Shown in pieces: positions 14,832-24,002 of a DNA stretch of 64,000 nucleotides. Positions within the stretch are counted from its first letter, which is position 1; each line of letters opens with the position of its first letter. Below the pieces are notes generated by a model. That model worked only from the letters and a program-made list of their open reading frames with translations. It did no database searches and was not told the origin of the DNA. The DNA comes from Lichenibacterium ramalinae (lineage in GTDB: Bacteria; Pseudomonadota; Alphaproteobacteria; Rhizobiales; Beijerinckiaceae), in assembly GCF_004137085.1 (NCBI RefSeq), contig NZ_QYBC01000014.1, positions 1-64,000 on the forward strand, read 5' to 3'. Both the position numbers and the translations under genes were made by a program.

Positions 14832-15529
14832 GGCGGCGGCGCGTCGAGCAGTGCCAGCAGGGCATCCTCCTCGGGCCGGCCGGCGACCGCGACGGCGGCG
14901 GCGCCGCACCCCCGCAGCGGTTCGGCGCAATCGTCCGACAGGCACAGGTGGCGCAGCGTCACGACGGCGTCGGCCAGGCCGGCGTCGTCGGCGAGGGCGA
15001 GCGCCAGCTCCACGCTGCGGCGCGAATAATGCAGCGCGGCCCCGACCGTTCCGGCGCGCAGCGCTTCGACGGCGGCGGTCGGCCAGGCCGGCAGCGCCTC
15101 GGCGGCATAGACCTCCAGGGTGTCGAGCCGGTAGCCGGCCTCCGTCACCGAGGTTTCGAGCAGGGGCTTGCGGTGGCGGCCCGCCAGAAAGAGCAGCCGG
15201 GCCGGGCGCGGCAGGGTGAGGCGGAGGAGGTCGGCGAGGGCCCCGGCGTCGCCCCGCCCCACCCGGACGTCGCGGAAGCCGGCCGCGCGGGCCGCCGCCG
15301 CGGTGCGGGCCCCCACGGCGAAGACCGGCAGGCGGCGGTCGAGGCCGTCGGGTGGCGGAAAGGCGTGGTGGCTCGTCGCCGTGACGGCGTCGAAGGTCCC
15401 GGCCGGCAGGGCGGCACCGGTGGGGTGGATGGCGCTGACCGGTGCCGGCAGGGCGGCGTGGCCGCGCGCCGCGAGGGCGGCCGCGGTGCGCTCGGCATCG
15501 GGCAGGGGCCGGGTGACGAGGACCAGCAT
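14828..15529 (-). CDS. hemD: uroporphyrinogen-III synthase
   Basis: A 233-aa cytosolic enzyme that closes and inverts ring D of hydroxymethylbilane to give uroporphyrinogen III, the branch point to haem, sirohaem and cobalamin. HemD is weakly conserved. The call rests on MLVLVTRPLPDAERTAAAL at the N-terminus, the central FAVGARTA, the hinge region with RLLFLAG, and YSRRSVE near the C-terminal lobe. Its position directly behind hemC (5-nt gap) and in ATGA overlap with priA supports it strongly. The length is close to the usual 230-250 aa. Confidence 0.88.
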   Translation of the reverse strand: MLVLVTRPLPDAERTAAALAARGHAALPAPVSAIHPTGAALPAGTFDAVTATSHHAFPPPDGLDRRLPVFAVGARTAAAARAAGFRDVRVGRGDAGALADLLRLTLPRPARLLFLAGRHRKPLLETSVTEAGYRLDTLEVYAAEALPAWPTAAVEALRAGTVGAALHYSRRSVELALALADDAGLADAVVTLRHLCLSDDCAEPLRGCGAAAVAVAGRPEEDALLALLDAPPP

Positions 15530-15534
15530 GGCGC

Positions 15535-16479
15535 TCAGTGCGGGCCGCGGAAGGCGGCGAGAAGGTCGGCCGGGGCGCGGGACAGGATGTCCCGGCCGGC
15601 CGCGCGGCCGATGGCGTCGGCGGTCCCGGCGTCTCCCTGCACGACCGCCTCGACCGAGCGTGCCCCGTCGGGCGCGAGCACTTCCCCCCTGAACACGATC
15701 CCGCCCGCGTCGACCCGCGCATAGCCGGCGATGGGGGTGCGGCAGGAGCCGTCGAGCACGTCGAGGAAGGCGCGCTCGCAGGCGACCGCCGCGCCGGTGT
15801 CGCGGTCGAGGATGGGGCGCAGGACGTCGGCCGTGGCCGCGTCGCCCGCCCGGGCCGCGATGGCGATGGCGCCCTGGCCGACGGCGGGCAGGAAGGCGTC
15901 GAGCGCCAGTCGCTCGGTGACGCGGTCCGTCAGGCCGAGGCGCTTCAGGCCCGCCATGGCCAGGATCGTGGCGTGGTAGTCGCCCGCATCGACCCGGCGC
16001 AGGCGGGTCTGCACGTTGCCACGCAGCAGCCGCACGTCGAGGTCGGGCCGCAGGCGGCGGAGCTGGGCCTGGCGCCGCAGCGAGGCCGACCCGACGACGG
16101 CGCCCTGGGGCAGGCCCGCCAGCGTGGCGCCGTCGCGCGAGATGAAGGCGTCGCGCACGTCCTCGCGCGGCAGGAAGCCGGCGAGCGCGATGCCCTCCGG
16201 CAGGCGGGTCGGCAGGTCCTTGGCGGAATGGACCGCGACGTCGATGTCGCCCGCCATCAGGGCGATGTCGAGCTCCTTGGTGAACAGGCCCTTGCCGCCG
16301 GCTTCCGACAGCGACCGGTCCTGGATGGCGTCGCCCGTGGTGGCGATGACCACGACGGCGAGGCGCTCCTCGTTCCAGCCGTGGGCGGCGGCGAGCCGCG
16401 CCCGCGCCTCGTGGGCCTGGGCCAGCGCCAAGGGGCTGCCCCGTGTGCCCAGCCTGAGCACGATCGCCTCGCCCGCCAT
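15535..16479 (-). CDS. hemC: hydroxymethylbilane synthase (porphobilinogen deaminase)
   Basis: A 314-aa enzyme that joins four porphobilinogens into hydroxymethylbilane. Diagnostic features are LRLGTRGSPLALAQA, the catalytic aspartate D88 in VAVHSAKDLP, LRRQAQL, GQGAIAI and the dipyrromethane-cofactor cysteine C246 in DGSCRTPI. The length equals E. coli HemC. A second ATG at 16497 would add six residues (MRKRDG), and both have GGGAC-like upstream sequences. It leads a hemC-hemD-priA operon. The preceding 113 nt to the alpha/beta hydrolase gene must hold its promoter. The pathway partner hemB is in the same window at 37904-38959. Confidence 0.94.
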   Translation of the reverse strand: MAGEAIVLRLGTRGSPLALAQAHEARARLAAAHGWNEERLAVVVIATTGDAIQDRSLSEAGGKGLFTKELDIALMAGDIDVAVHSAKDLPTRLPEGIALAGFLPREDVRDAFISRDGATLAGLPQGAVVGSASLRRQAQLRRLRPDLDVRLLRGNVQTRLRRVDAGDYHATILAMAGLKRLGLTDRVTERLALDAFLPAVGQGAIAIAARAGDAATADVLRPILDRDTGAAVACERAFLDVLDGSCRTPIAGYARVDAGGIVFRGEVLAPDGARSVEAVVQGDAGTADAIGRAAGRDILSRAPADLLAAFRGPH

Positions 16480-16592
16480 GCCGTCCCGCTTCCGCATCGT
16501 CCCGCAGGACCCGTTGATCACGACGGCGACATGCGACGATCCTGTCCGCCACCTCCCCGGCCGTCGACGCGGGCCCGACGGGCCCGCGCGCG

Positions 16593-17522
16593 CTAATATA
16601 GGCGGGCCGAGGGGGCCGCGGAAGCCTCGGGCCGGGCCTCGTCGCAGCGGCGCGCGAAGTCCGCGATGCGGGCCAGCGTGGCCGGGTCGGTCAGCAGCGG
16701 CGCGTGGCCCTGGCCCGGCACGGTGAACAGCGCGGCATCGGGGTGGCGCCGCAGCATCTCGGCGGCGGTGTCCTCCGACAGGAGGTCGGTGTTCTCGCCG
16801 CGCACGACGAGCAGCGGCGCGGCGGACAGGCCGGCGAACTGGTCCCACAACACCGGCAGGGGCTTCGACGGATCGAGCGCCCTGAGGCCCTCGGCCAGCG
16901 CCGGGTCGTAGCGGCCCGCGAAGCCGCCGTCCCGCTCGACGTAGGTGGTGCGGGCGAAGTGGAGCCAGTCTTCGGCCGACAGGCCGGTGAACTGCGCGCC
17001 CGCATAGCCCTGGATGGTCCGCACCGCGTCGTCCCAGTCCCGCGGGGGCGGAAGCCTGCCGACATAGCCGCGGATGCGCTCCAGCCCGGCGGGCGCGAGG
17101 ACGGGGCCGATGTCGTTCAGCACGGCGCCGCGGACGAGCCCGGGGCGGATGCCGGACAGCACCATGGCGATGAGGCCGCCGCGCGACGTGCCGACGAAGA
17201 CGGCTTCGGGCACGTCCGCGGCGGCCAGCACCGCCAGGACGTCGCCCGCCTCGACCGGCACGCTGTAGTTGGCGGGCGCGGGGTCGTGGTCCGAGCCGCC
17301 GCGGCCGCGATAGTCGAGCGACAGGACGCGGCGCGGCGGGCCGGCCGCGCCCCCGCCCGCGAGATGGGCGGCCAGGACGTCGAAATCCGCCGTGGTGCGG
17401 GTCAGGCCCGGCAGGCACACCACCGGCAGGGCGCCGGCCGCGCCGCGCCCGACGTCGCGGTAATGCAGCCGCAGGCCGTCCGCGGCGGGAACGAAGCGGC
17501 TGGCGGTGTCGGCGTCGCTCAT
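16593..17522 (-). CDS. alpha/beta hydrolase
   Basis: A 309-aa alpha/beta-hydrolase-fold protein. The oxyanion region is PVVCLPGLTRTTADF, the nucleophile elbow is GTSRGG with S113, an acid is plausible in GENTDLL, and the catalytic histidine is in GQGHAPLL near the C-terminus. SLDYRGRGGSDHD is the strand-turn motif typical of this group. Such proteins hydrolyse esters, lactones or C-C bonds, and this one cannot be assigned a substrate. It lies between slt (108 nt upstream) and hemC (113 nt downstream) on the same strand. It is probably a separate unit or loosely co-transcribed, since both gaps can hold promoters. Confidence 0.87.
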   Translation of the reverse strand: MSDADTASRFVPAADGLRLHYRDVGRGAAGALPVVCLPGLTRTTADFDVLAAHLAGGGAAGPPRRVLSLDYRGRGGSDHDPAPANYSVPVEAGDVLAVLAAADVPEAVFVGTSRGGLIAMVLSGIRPGLVRGAVLNDIGPVLAPAGLERIRGYVGRLPPPRDWDDAVRTIQGYAGAQFTGLSAEDWLHFARTTYVERDGGFAGRYDPALAEGLRALDPSKPLPVLWDQFAGLSAAPLLVVRGENTDLLSEDTAAEMLRRHPDAALFTVPGQGHAPLLTDPATLARIADFARRCDEARPEASAAPSARLY

Positions 17523-17630
17523 GGCGGTCCTTTCATGCGGGTCGGCAGGTCGGCGCAGGTCGGCGGCGGCGGCCGGCTTCCCCCGGCCGGTCGATCTCCG
17601 GTCCGGATCCGCCCGATCAGGTCCGCCCGG

Positions 17631-19985
17631 TCAGGTCCCCTTGCGGGCGGGCGGCGGCGGCTCGTTCCCCACCAGCAGCATGGCGGGGCGCCCGAGCTTG
17701 GCGCGGTACACCTGCAGGTTCTCCATCACGCGCTGCACGTAGTTGCGCGTCTCCGAATAGGGGATCCGCTCGATCCAGTCGACGACGTCGATGCCGGGCT
17801 TGCGCGGGTCGCCGTAGGCGGCGATCCAGTCGTGCACCGCCCGGCCGCCCGCGTTGTAGGCGGCGAAGGTCAGGATGTAGGAGCCGTTCTGTTCGTCGAG
17901 CAGCGTGCCGAGATGGGCGGCGCCGAGCTGGGCGTTGAAGGCGGGGTCGCTCGACAGGCGCCCGTCGTCGTAGGCGACGCCGGCGCGGCTCGCCGTCATG
18001 CGGGCCGTGGACGAGATCATCTGCATGAGCCCCTTCGCCCCCGCCGACGACAGCGAGCGCTGGTCGAACTCGCTTTCCTGGCGGGCGATGGCGTAGACGA
18101 CCGACAGGTCGGCCGAGTTCGGCAGCGGGTTGAAGGACGGGATGCCGAAGGTGGGGAAGGCGGTGTCGTCGAGCGCCAGCCCCCGCTGGGTGGCGGCCTT
18201 GCCGACCGTCAGCGTGGTGCGGGCGTCGCGGCTCCGCTCCAGCACCTCGCCGAGCGCGCCGACCTGGGCGTCGGAGGGCTCGCTCCGGCCGATGTCGAGC
18301 GCCAGCGGCAGGGCGATCTCGCGCTCGCCGAGGCCGTAAAGGTAGTCGGCCACCCGCACGGCCTCGCTCCGCGCCTCGCCGGTGGCGGGCGCCACCGTGT
18401 GCAGCGTCACGGGGCGCCCCAGGCGGGCGGCCGCGAGCTGGCCGTAGAACGTGATGGAATATTGCGCGGCCTCGTCGTAGCGGCGCTGGGCCTCGTCGGC
18501 CTGGCCGGCGGCTTCGGCGGTGCGGCCCTGCCAATAGGCGGCGCGGCTCTTCGAGATCGGGGTCTCGGCGAGCTTGGCGATCGTGTCGAACTGGGGCGCG
18601 GCCGCCTTGGGGTCCTGGAGGAAGCGGAGCGCGATCCAGCCCGCGTGGAAGGCCGCCTCGATCCGCGACGCCGTGCCGGCTTCGCCGATCTCGGCGCAGA
18701 GGCGGAAGGCCTTCTGCGGGTCGCCGAGGTCGAGCAGCTTGCGCAGGACGATGCGGCGCTCCGTCCACCATTCGTCGCCGTCGACGATCTCGGCGCCGCG
18801 CGGCGCCGCCAGGATGAGGTCGGCGGCTTCCTCGGCGCGGTTCTGCCGCCGCAGCCGCTGGATGCGGGAGAACAGCGCCAGCGGGTCGGATTGGAGCGCC
18901 TTGGGCACGGCCGCCAGCGTCACGTCCGACAGCGGGGAATTGCCGATCACGGCGACGCGGGCCTTGGCCAGGGCCACGACGTCGGGACCCGCCAGGGCCG
19001 CCTCCTTCAGGCCGGCCGTGACCTTCTCCTTGTAGAGGAAGCGCTCGGCCCGCAGCCTGTGGTCCTCGCGGTCGATGACGTCGGCGAAGTCGTGGGCGAG
19101 CGTCGCTTCCTGCCAGGGCGTCAGGTCGTCGTCGCGCCACAGGGCGTGGACGAGGCGCGCGGCGGCCTCCGGCTGGCCGAGGCCGCGGTCGGCCTGGGCG
19201 AGGGCGATGCGGCCCGCGACGGTCTTGGGGGCCGGGCCGAGGCGCGCCGTGACGAGGGCGGGGTCGCGCGTGGCGGCCACCGCCTCCTCGACGCGGCGGT
19301 TGACCCAGGCGAGGGCCGGCCAATCGGGGTGGGCGCCGACGAAGGCGTCGAGCCGGGCGAGCCCGACGAGGTGCGAGTCGAGCCGCACGGCCGTCCACTC
19401 GGCCGTGAGCCGCGCCACCGGGTTCGTGAGTCCCCGCGCGGCGGCGTCCCCGCCCGCGACGTCGTTGCGGCGATAGCTGTCGATGGCTTGGCGCAGCAGC
19501 GGCGCATCCGCGTCCTTGGCGGCGATCGACGGGCCGGTCGGGGCGCCGGTCTCGGTGGCGGTGCCGGGCTGGCTGGGGCCGTCGGCCGGGCCGGGCTGGG
19601 CACCGCCTCCGCCCTGTCCCGCGCCGCCCTGTCCCATGCCGCCCTGTCCCGTGCCGCCCTGTCCCGCACCGCCTTGGGGATCCGCCGCCGTCATGGCGTC
19701 GGCCAGGACGCCGAAGGCTGTCGGCGCGATGGGTTCGGCCCGCAGCGTCGACTTGCCCGGCCCCTTGCCCGGTCCCTTGCCCGCCCCCGTGGGCCCGTGC
19801 AGGTCCGGCCGCGTGGCGGCGAGCCACAGCCCGCCCGGCGCCGGGGCGAGGCGCGAGGGCGCCCGCTGCGCGAACCAGCGGTGCGGGGTCCGCTCCAGCC
19901 CATGCCGCAGGAAGGGGACGAGAAGCGCCGCGCAGGCCAGAGCCGTTCCGGCCAGGAGGACGGTTCCAATACCCTTATACGCCAT
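17631..19985 (-). CDS. slt: soluble lytic murein transglycosylase (Slt family)
   Basis: A 784-aa peptidoglycan-cleaving enzyme. An N-terminal hydrophobic segment (residues 8-26, GTVLLAGTALACAALLVPF) exports or anchors it. A Gly/Gln-rich linker comes next (GQGG repeats near 105-128), then a long alpha-superhelical domain of short helices, and the goose-type lysozyme-like catalytic domain with the general acid E637 in ARQESEF, followed by SSAGAKGLMQ and FAAYNAGGRAV. The family makes 1,6-anhydro-muropeptides during wall growth and recycling. I chose the ATG at 19985 because the signal segment starts there; an ATG at 20021 would add 12 residues. It is divergent from dapA, which also feeds wall synthesis. 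Confidence 0.9.
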   Translation of the reverse strand: MAYKGIGTVLLAGTALACAALLVPFLRHGLERTPHRWFAQRAPSRLAPAPGGLWLAATRPDLHGPTGAGKGPGKGPGKSTLRAEPIAPTAFGVLADAMTAADPQGGAGQGGTGQGGMGQGGAGQGGGGAQPGPADGPSQPGTATETGAPTGPSIAAKDADAPLLRQAIDSYRRNDVAGGDAAARGLTNPVARLTAEWTAVRLDSHLVGLARLDAFVGAHPDWPALAWVNRRVEEAVAATRDPALVTARLGPAPKTVAGRIALAQADRGLGQPEAAARLVHALWRDDDLTPWQEATLAHDFADVIDREDHRLRAERFLYKEKVTAGLKEAALAGPDVVALAKARVAVIGNSPLSDVTLAAVPKALQSDPLALFSRIQRLRRQNRAEEAADLILAAPRGAEIVDGDEWWTERRIVLRKLLDLGDPQKAFRLCAEIGEAGTASRIEAAFHAGWIALRFLQDPKAAAPQFDTIAKLAETPISKSRAAYWQGRTAEAAGQADEAQRRYDEAAQYSITFYGQLAAARLGRPVTLHTVAPATGEARSEAVRVADYLYGLGEREIALPLALDIGRSEPSDAQVGALGEVLERSRDARTTLTVGKAATQRGLALDDTAFPTFGIPSFNPLPNSADLSVVYAIARQESEFDQRSLSSAGAKGLMQMISSTARMTASRAGVAYDDGRLSSDPAFNAQLGAAHLGTLLDEQNGSYILTFAAYNAGGRAVHDWIAAYGDPRKPGIDVVDWIERIPYSETRNYVQRVMENLQVYRAKLGRPAMLLVGNEPPPPARKGT
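19609..19675. repeat. 15-bp tandem repeat inside slt
   Basis: Four to five units of GCCGCCCTGTCCC plus two variable bases, encoding G-Q-G-G-x on the minus strand. The unit is a multiple of three, so copy number can change without shifting the frame. It lies in a disordered linker after the membrane segment and is likely length-polymorphic. Confidence 0.8.
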
Positions 19986-20223
19986 GCACTCACCAGGACG
20001 ACGGGAGATGATCGCTGTCATGCCGCCGATGCTGCACGCGCGAGCTTTACGAAAACTAAACCATGCGGGGGCGAGGGCGCCCCGGCCGGCGCTCTTGTAA
20101 AGGTCTTTTCACGCCCCTTCGGGCGCGCTAGACCGTCCGCCACCTTCACAGGCCATCGAAATGCGGCGTGCATGGGGCTGTGGCGTGGAGGGCGGCATCG
20201 AGTCTGAGGTTGTGATACGTCCC

Positions 20224-21126
20224 ATGGCTGCGACTTTCAGGGGATCTGCACCGGCGCTCGTCACGCCCTTCAAGGACGGTGCCGTCGACGAGGACGCCTT
20301 TCGCGCCCTCGTGGACTGGCAGATCGGCGAAGGGTCGCACGCGCTCGTGCCCTGCGGCACGACGGGCGAAAGTCCGACCCTGACCCACGCCGAGCACATG
20401 CACGTGGTCGAGGTCTGCGTGCGCGAAGCGCGCGGCCGCGTGCCGGTGATCGCGGGCGCGGGCTCCAACAACACCGCCGAGGCCATCGCGCTCGCCCGCC
20501 ATGCCGAAGGCTGCGGCGCCGATGCCGTGCTGGTGGTGACGCCCTACTACAACAGGCCCAGCCAGGAGGGGCTGTACCGGCATTTCAAGGCCATCAACGA
20601 CGCGATCGGCCTGCCGATCATCATCTACAACATCCCGCCGCGCTCGGTCGTCGACATGTCGATCGAGACCATGCAGCGCCTCTATGAACTCGACAACATC
20701 GCCGGCGTGAAGGACGCCACCGGCAATCTCGCGCGGGTGTCGACGCAGCGCCAGGCGCTCGGGCCGGAGTTCGTGCAATTGTCCGGCGAGGACATGACGG
20801 CGCTGGCCTACCTGGCGGCGGGCGGCCACGGCTGCATCTCGGTGACGGCCAACGTCGCCCCGAAGCTCTGCGCGGCGCTGCAGGAGGCGGCGCTCGGCGG
20901 GGACTACCGGGCGGCGCTGCGCCTGCAGGACAAGCTCGTGCCGCTCCACGCCGCCATGTTCGCCGAGCCGAGCCCCGCCGGACCGAAATACGGCCTGTCC
21001 CGCCTCGGGCGGGTCCGCGACGAGCTGCGTCTCCCCATGCTGCCGGCGACGCCCACCGCCCGCGGCCTCATGGACCGCGCCATGGCGCATGCCGGTCTGC
21101 TGGATGCCGGATCGATCGACGGCTGA
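20224..21126 (+). CDS. dapA: 4-hydroxy-tetrahydrodipicolinate synthase
   Basis: A 300-aa class I (Schiff-base) aldolase that condenses pyruvate with aspartate semialdehyde, the first step to diaminopimelate and lysine. The Schiff-base lysine is K163 (GVKDATGN). Y135 (IIIYNIP) and the GTTGES loop (45-50) complete the active site, and TPYYNRPSQ matches the family. The length is normal (292-300 aa). I chose the ATG at 20224 ([16 protein letters not shown]) because homologues start here; an upstream frame to 20161 is not conserved-looking. It is divergent from slt and is followed by smpB after about 87 nt. Confidence 0.94.
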   Translation: MAATFRGSAPALVTPFKDGAVDEDAFRALVDWQIGEGSHALVPCGTTGESPTLTHAEHMHVVEVCVREARGRVPVIAGAGSNNTAEAIALARHAEGCGADAVLVVTPYYNRPSQEGLYRHFKAINDAIGLPIIIYNIPPRSVVDMSIETMQRLYELDNIAGVKDATGNLARVSTQRQALGPEFVQLSGEDMTALAYLAAGGHGCISVTANVAPKLCAALQEAALGGDYRAALRLQDKLVPLHAAMFAEPSPAGPKYGLSRLGRVRDELRLPMLPATPTARGLMDRAMAHAGLLDAGSIDG

Positions 21127-21213
21127 CGCCGTCGCGTGGTTGACCCGTCGGCCCCGATCGCCATCTCAGGACGGTCGGGTGCAACGCAAGCTTGAGTGGA
21201 AACGGGTCCGAAT

Positions 21214-21690
21214 TTGGCCAAGAATGAGACGAACTTCAAGGTCGTGTCCGACAATCGTCGGGCGCGCTACAATTACGAGATCGGCGACGTCTACGAGGCT
21301 GGCCTCGTGCTGACCGGCACGGAGGTGAAATCCCTGCGCTCCGGCAAGGCGACGATCGCGGAAAGCTACGCGTCCGCCGAGAAGGGCGAGATCTTCCTCA
21401 TCAACGCCACCATCCCGGAATACGGCCACGGCAACCGCTTCAACCACGAGCCGAAGCGGCCCCGCAAGATCCTGCTGAAGTCGCGCGAGATCGCCAGGCT
21501 CACCCAGGGCATCGAGCGCGAGGGCATGACGCTCGTGCCGCTCAAGGTCTATTTCAACGAGAAGGGCCGCGCCAAGCTGACCCTGGCGATCGGACGCGGC
21601 AAGAAGCTCCACGACAAGCGCGCCACGGAGAAGGAGCGGGACTGGAACCGCGAAAAATCTCGCCTGATGCGCGACAAGGGCCGCGAGTAG
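21214..21690 (+). CDS. smpB: SsrA-binding protein SmpB
   Basis: A 158-aa partner of tmRNA that delivers SsrA to stalled ribosomes. It shows the OB-fold motifs [28 protein letters not shown], and the C-terminal basic tail with KKLHDKR and [16 protein letters not shown], which inserts into the mRNA channel. A TTG at 21214 (MAKNETNFK) matches the length and N-terminus of rhizobial SmpB. A GTG at 21196 would add six residues but lacks a clear ribosome-binding site. Gene order dapA-smpB is common in the order. The tmRNA gene itself is not in this window. Confidence 0.93.
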   Translation: MAKNETNFKVVSDNRRARYNYEIGDVYEAGLVLTGTEVKSLRSGKATIAESYASAEKGEIFLINATIPEYGHGNRFNHEPKRPRKILLKSREIARLTQGIEREGMTLVPLKVYFNEKGRAKLTLAIGRGKKLHDKRATEKERDWNREKSRLMRDKGRE

Positions 21691-21702
21691 CTTTCCGGAG
21701 CG

Positions 21703-22389
21703 TCACGCCCCGTCCAGGAAGGCCCTCACCTGCGCGAAGACGGCGCGGAACATGGCGGTCGTCAGTACGCCCGTGTTGGTGTTGTAGCGCGAGCAGTGAT
21801 AGCTGTCGAAGAGTTGTAGATCCCGCCCGGCGAAGCTCACGGCGTGCTGCCGGCCGTGGCCGAAGGGGACGGCCGCGAGGCGCTGGCCCAGCGCCCGCAC
21901 CACGCTTTCGTGAGCGATGCGGCCGAGGGCCAGCACGGCGGTGAGCTCGGGCAACCCCGCCATGCGCTCGATGAGAAACGTCCGGCAGGTGGCGATCTCG
22001 GCCGGCACGGGCTTGTTGGCGGGCGGCACGCAGCGCACCGCATTGGTCACCATGCAGTCGACGAGGGCGAGGTCGTCGTCGGGCCGCTCGTCGTAGGTGC
22101 CGGCCGCGAAACCGGCCAAAGCCAGCGTCTCGTAGAGCAGGTCCCCGGCCCAGTCGCCCGTGAAGGGCCGGCCCGAATGGTTGGCGCCGTCGCGCCCCGG
22201 CGCCAGCCCCACGACGAGGAGCCGCGCCGTCGCGGGCCCGAAGGACCGGACCGGCGCATTGTAGCCGGCGGGGTCGCGCGACCGGCACGCGTCGCGGAAG
22301 GCGACGAGCCGCGGGCAGAGCGGGCAATCGGGGTGCGGCTCGGCGACCCCGACGGCGGCGACCCGCGCCGTCGTGACGCCGAACGTCAT
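21703..22389 (-). CDS. uracil-DNA glycosylase family protein (family 5, UDGb-like)
   Basis: A 228-aa base-excision repair enzyme. The active-site motif is GLAPGRDGANHSGRPFTGD (61-79), which matches family 5 (UDGb) rather than family 4, whose motif begins GEAPG. C22 and C25 (CPLC), C120 and C135 are placed to bind a 4Fe-4S cluster. The C-terminal DSYHCSRYNTNTGVLT supplies the second active-site loop. Family 5 enzymes remove uracil, and also hypoxanthine or xanthine, from duplex DNA. It is transcribed towards smpB (convergent, 12 nt apart) and follows the NYN-domain gene on the same strand after 30 nt. Confidence 0.9.
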   Translation of the reverse strand: MTFGVTTARVAAVGVAEPHPDCPLCPRLVAFRDACRSRDPAGYNAPVRSFGPATARLLVVGLAPGRDGANHSGRPFTGDWAGDLLYETLALAGFAAGTYDERPDDDLALVDCMVTNAVRCVPPANKPVPAEIATCRTFLIERMAGLPELTAVLALGRIAHESVVRALGQRLAAVPFGHGRQHAVSFAGRDLQLFDSYHCSRYNTNTGVLTTAMFRAVFAQVRAFLDGA

Positions 22390-22419
22390 GGGACCGTCCC
22401 GGTCATCGGGAGGCCGCCG

Positions 22420-23034
22420 TCACGCGACGCCGGAGCCGTCGTCCTCGGGGGCCGGCACGTAGTCGCGGGCGATGGAGCGCCGCTCCACCCGCGGCGCACG
22501 CTCCGGCCGCTCGCCGTCGCGGCCCACCTTGGCGATGAGGTGGACGAGGTCGATGAACTCGTCGGCCTGGCGACGCAACTCGTCGGCCACCATCGGCGGC
22601 TGCGTCGTCACGGTCGACACGACCGACACGCGCACGCCCTTGCGTTGCACGGCCTCGACCAGGGAGCGGAAGTCCCCGTCGCCGGAAAACAGCACCATGT
22701 GGTCGATGTTCTCGGCCATCTCCATGGCGTCGACGGCCAGCTCGATGTCCATGTTGCCCTTGACCTTGCGGCGCCCCATCGAGTCGACGAACTCCTTGGT
22801 GGGCTTCGTCACCACCGCGTAGCCGTTGTAATCCAGCCAGTCGATCAGCGGTCGAATCGACGAATATTCCTGATCCTCGACCAAGGCCGTGTAGTAGAAC
22901 GCACGGATAAGGCGACCCTTGCTTTGAAACTCGCGCAGGAGTTTCTTGTAGTCGATGTCGACCCCGAGGGTCTTCGCCGTCGCGTAAAGGTTGGCGCCGT
23001 CGATGAAGAGGGCAGTGCGTTCTGGGTCGGCCAT
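22420..23034 (-). CDS. NYN-domain (LabA/DUF88) protein, putative ribonuclease
   Basis: A 204-aa PIN-like NYN-domain protein. The acidic metal-binding residues expected for a nuclease are visible: D in ALFIDGANLYAT near residue 11, the DIELAVDAM acid cluster, and SGDGDFRSLV. The C-terminal 40 residues are acidic/basic and probably flexible. Members related to LabA and Vpa0982 are thought to act on RNA, but the substrate is not known. The ATG at 23034 (MADPERTALF) is chosen; the open frame upstream to 23232 reads as arginine-rich noise. It is divergent from rpoZ across a 459-nt gap. Confidence 0.88.
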   Translation of the reverse strand: MADPERTALFIDGANLYATAKTLGVDIDYKKLLREFQSKGRLIRAFYYTALVEDQEYSSIRPLIDWLDYNGYAVVTKPTKEFVDSMGRRKVKGNMDIELAVDAMEMAENIDHMVLFSGDGDFRSLVEAVQRKGVRVSVVSTVTTQPPMVADELRRQADEFIDLVHLIAKVGRDGERPERAPRVERRSIARDYVPAPEDDGSGVA

Positions 23035-23493
23035 ACAGGTTGTGCTCTTGGTCGATGATCGAGTGATGGGGCGACGTCCGGTCGGTCGGGCCGACGCTCC
23101 GGGCGACCATGCCCTCGGCTCCGGATCGGTCCGTACTGGCGCGATGCGCTCGGGACCCCGCTGCCGAAGCCCTAAGCTCCGGTGCGCCGTCAGCCATCCC
23201 GGGATTATAGTGCGACACGCCAACGCGTCCACATCGTGACGCAGTCTGGAATCGCGGGTCTTTTTCCCGCTCCATCGCGGGGCCGACGCGATGCCCTGCC
23301 ATCACGACCTGCCCATCACGACCTGCCCATCACGATCTGCCCGCCATGGCCCGGCCGCCGCGCGGCCCGCCGTGGCTGCGCCGGACATCGCACCCGCGTC
23401 AAGCCCGAATCGGTGCAGGGGGCTTGCGTCGCGGCATCGCGCGGGCTACCGCAGCGGGAAACACCCCCCATCCCGCTTTCGAAGGACATCGAC
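23035..23493. other. divergent intergenic region upstream of rpoZ, with a short tandem repeat
   Basis: The 459-nt gap between the NYN gene (minus) and rpoZ (plus) has no convincing reading frame. It holds three tandem units of about 15 nt (CCATCACGACCTGC, 23296-23343) and a GCGGG/CCCGC hairpin around TCTTTTT (23256-23271). GATTATAGTG near 23205 resembles a -10 box, but its strand cannot be settled. Both flanking promoters should lie here. Confidence 0.45.
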
Positions 23494-23895
23494 ATGGCGC
23501 GCGTCACCGTGGAAGACTGCATCGACAAGGTCGAGAACCGCTTCGACCTCGTGCTCCTGGCCAGCCATCGCGCGCGGCTGATCTCGTCCGGCTCGCCCAT
23601 CACGCTCGACCGCGACAACGACAAGAACCCCGTCGTGGCGCTGCGCGAGATCGCCGAGGAGCGCTTCGCGCCCGAGGACATGCGCGAGGACCTGATCCAT
23701 TCGCTGCAGAAGCACGTCGAGGTCGACGAGCCCGAGCCCGAGGCCGTGCCCGCCATGACGCCGTCCACCGTCAAGAACCTGGCCGATCCGGAGGCCAGCC
23801 CCGACATCCAGTTCGACCGCATGACCGAGGAAGACCTGCTGCGCGGCCTCGAAGGCCTCGTGCCCCCGGCCGAAACCGAGGACGAGGGCGAGTAG
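23494..23895 (+). CDS. rpoZ: DNA-directed RNA polymerase subunit omega
   Basis: 133 aa. Omega folds along the beta' subunit and assists polymerase assembly. The signature [20 protein letters not shown], then ASHRAR and [16 protein letters not shown], is diagnostic. The C-terminal half is an acidic extension ([11 protein letters not shown], then [12 protein letters not shown]), which is usual in Rhizobiales and absent from the 91-aa E. coli protein. GAAGGA lies 7 nt before the ATG. It is directly upstream of the bifunctional (p)ppGpp enzyme, the same neighbourhood as rpoZ-spoT in E. coli. Omega takes part in ppGpp binding to polymerase in gammaproteobacteria. Confidence 0.95.
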   Translation: MARVTVEDCIDKVENRFDLVLLASHRARLISSGSPITLDRDNDKNPVVALREIAEERFAPEDMREDLIHSLQKHVEVDEPEPEAVPAMTPSTVKNLADPEASPDIQFDRMTEEDLLRGLEGLVPPAETEDEGE

Positions 23896-24002
23896 TCGCC
23901 TCACGCATCCGGCGCCGGCCCTCGAGGCACCACGCCTCGCGGCGCCGGCCCTTGCGACTCTAGCCCTCGCGGCGCCGTTCCGGCTTGCCCCGGCCGGCCG
24001 CG

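Noticed and set aside
16704-20207. Very long plus-strand open frame opposite the alpha/beta hydrolase and slt
   Set aside because: Spans several real minus-strand genes with repetitive Arg/Gly/Ala composition. Third-position G+C bias explains the missing stops.
23296-23343. CRISPR-like tandem repeat
   Set aside because: Three contiguous units of about 15 nt with no spacers; too short for a CRISPR array, and no cas genes nearby.
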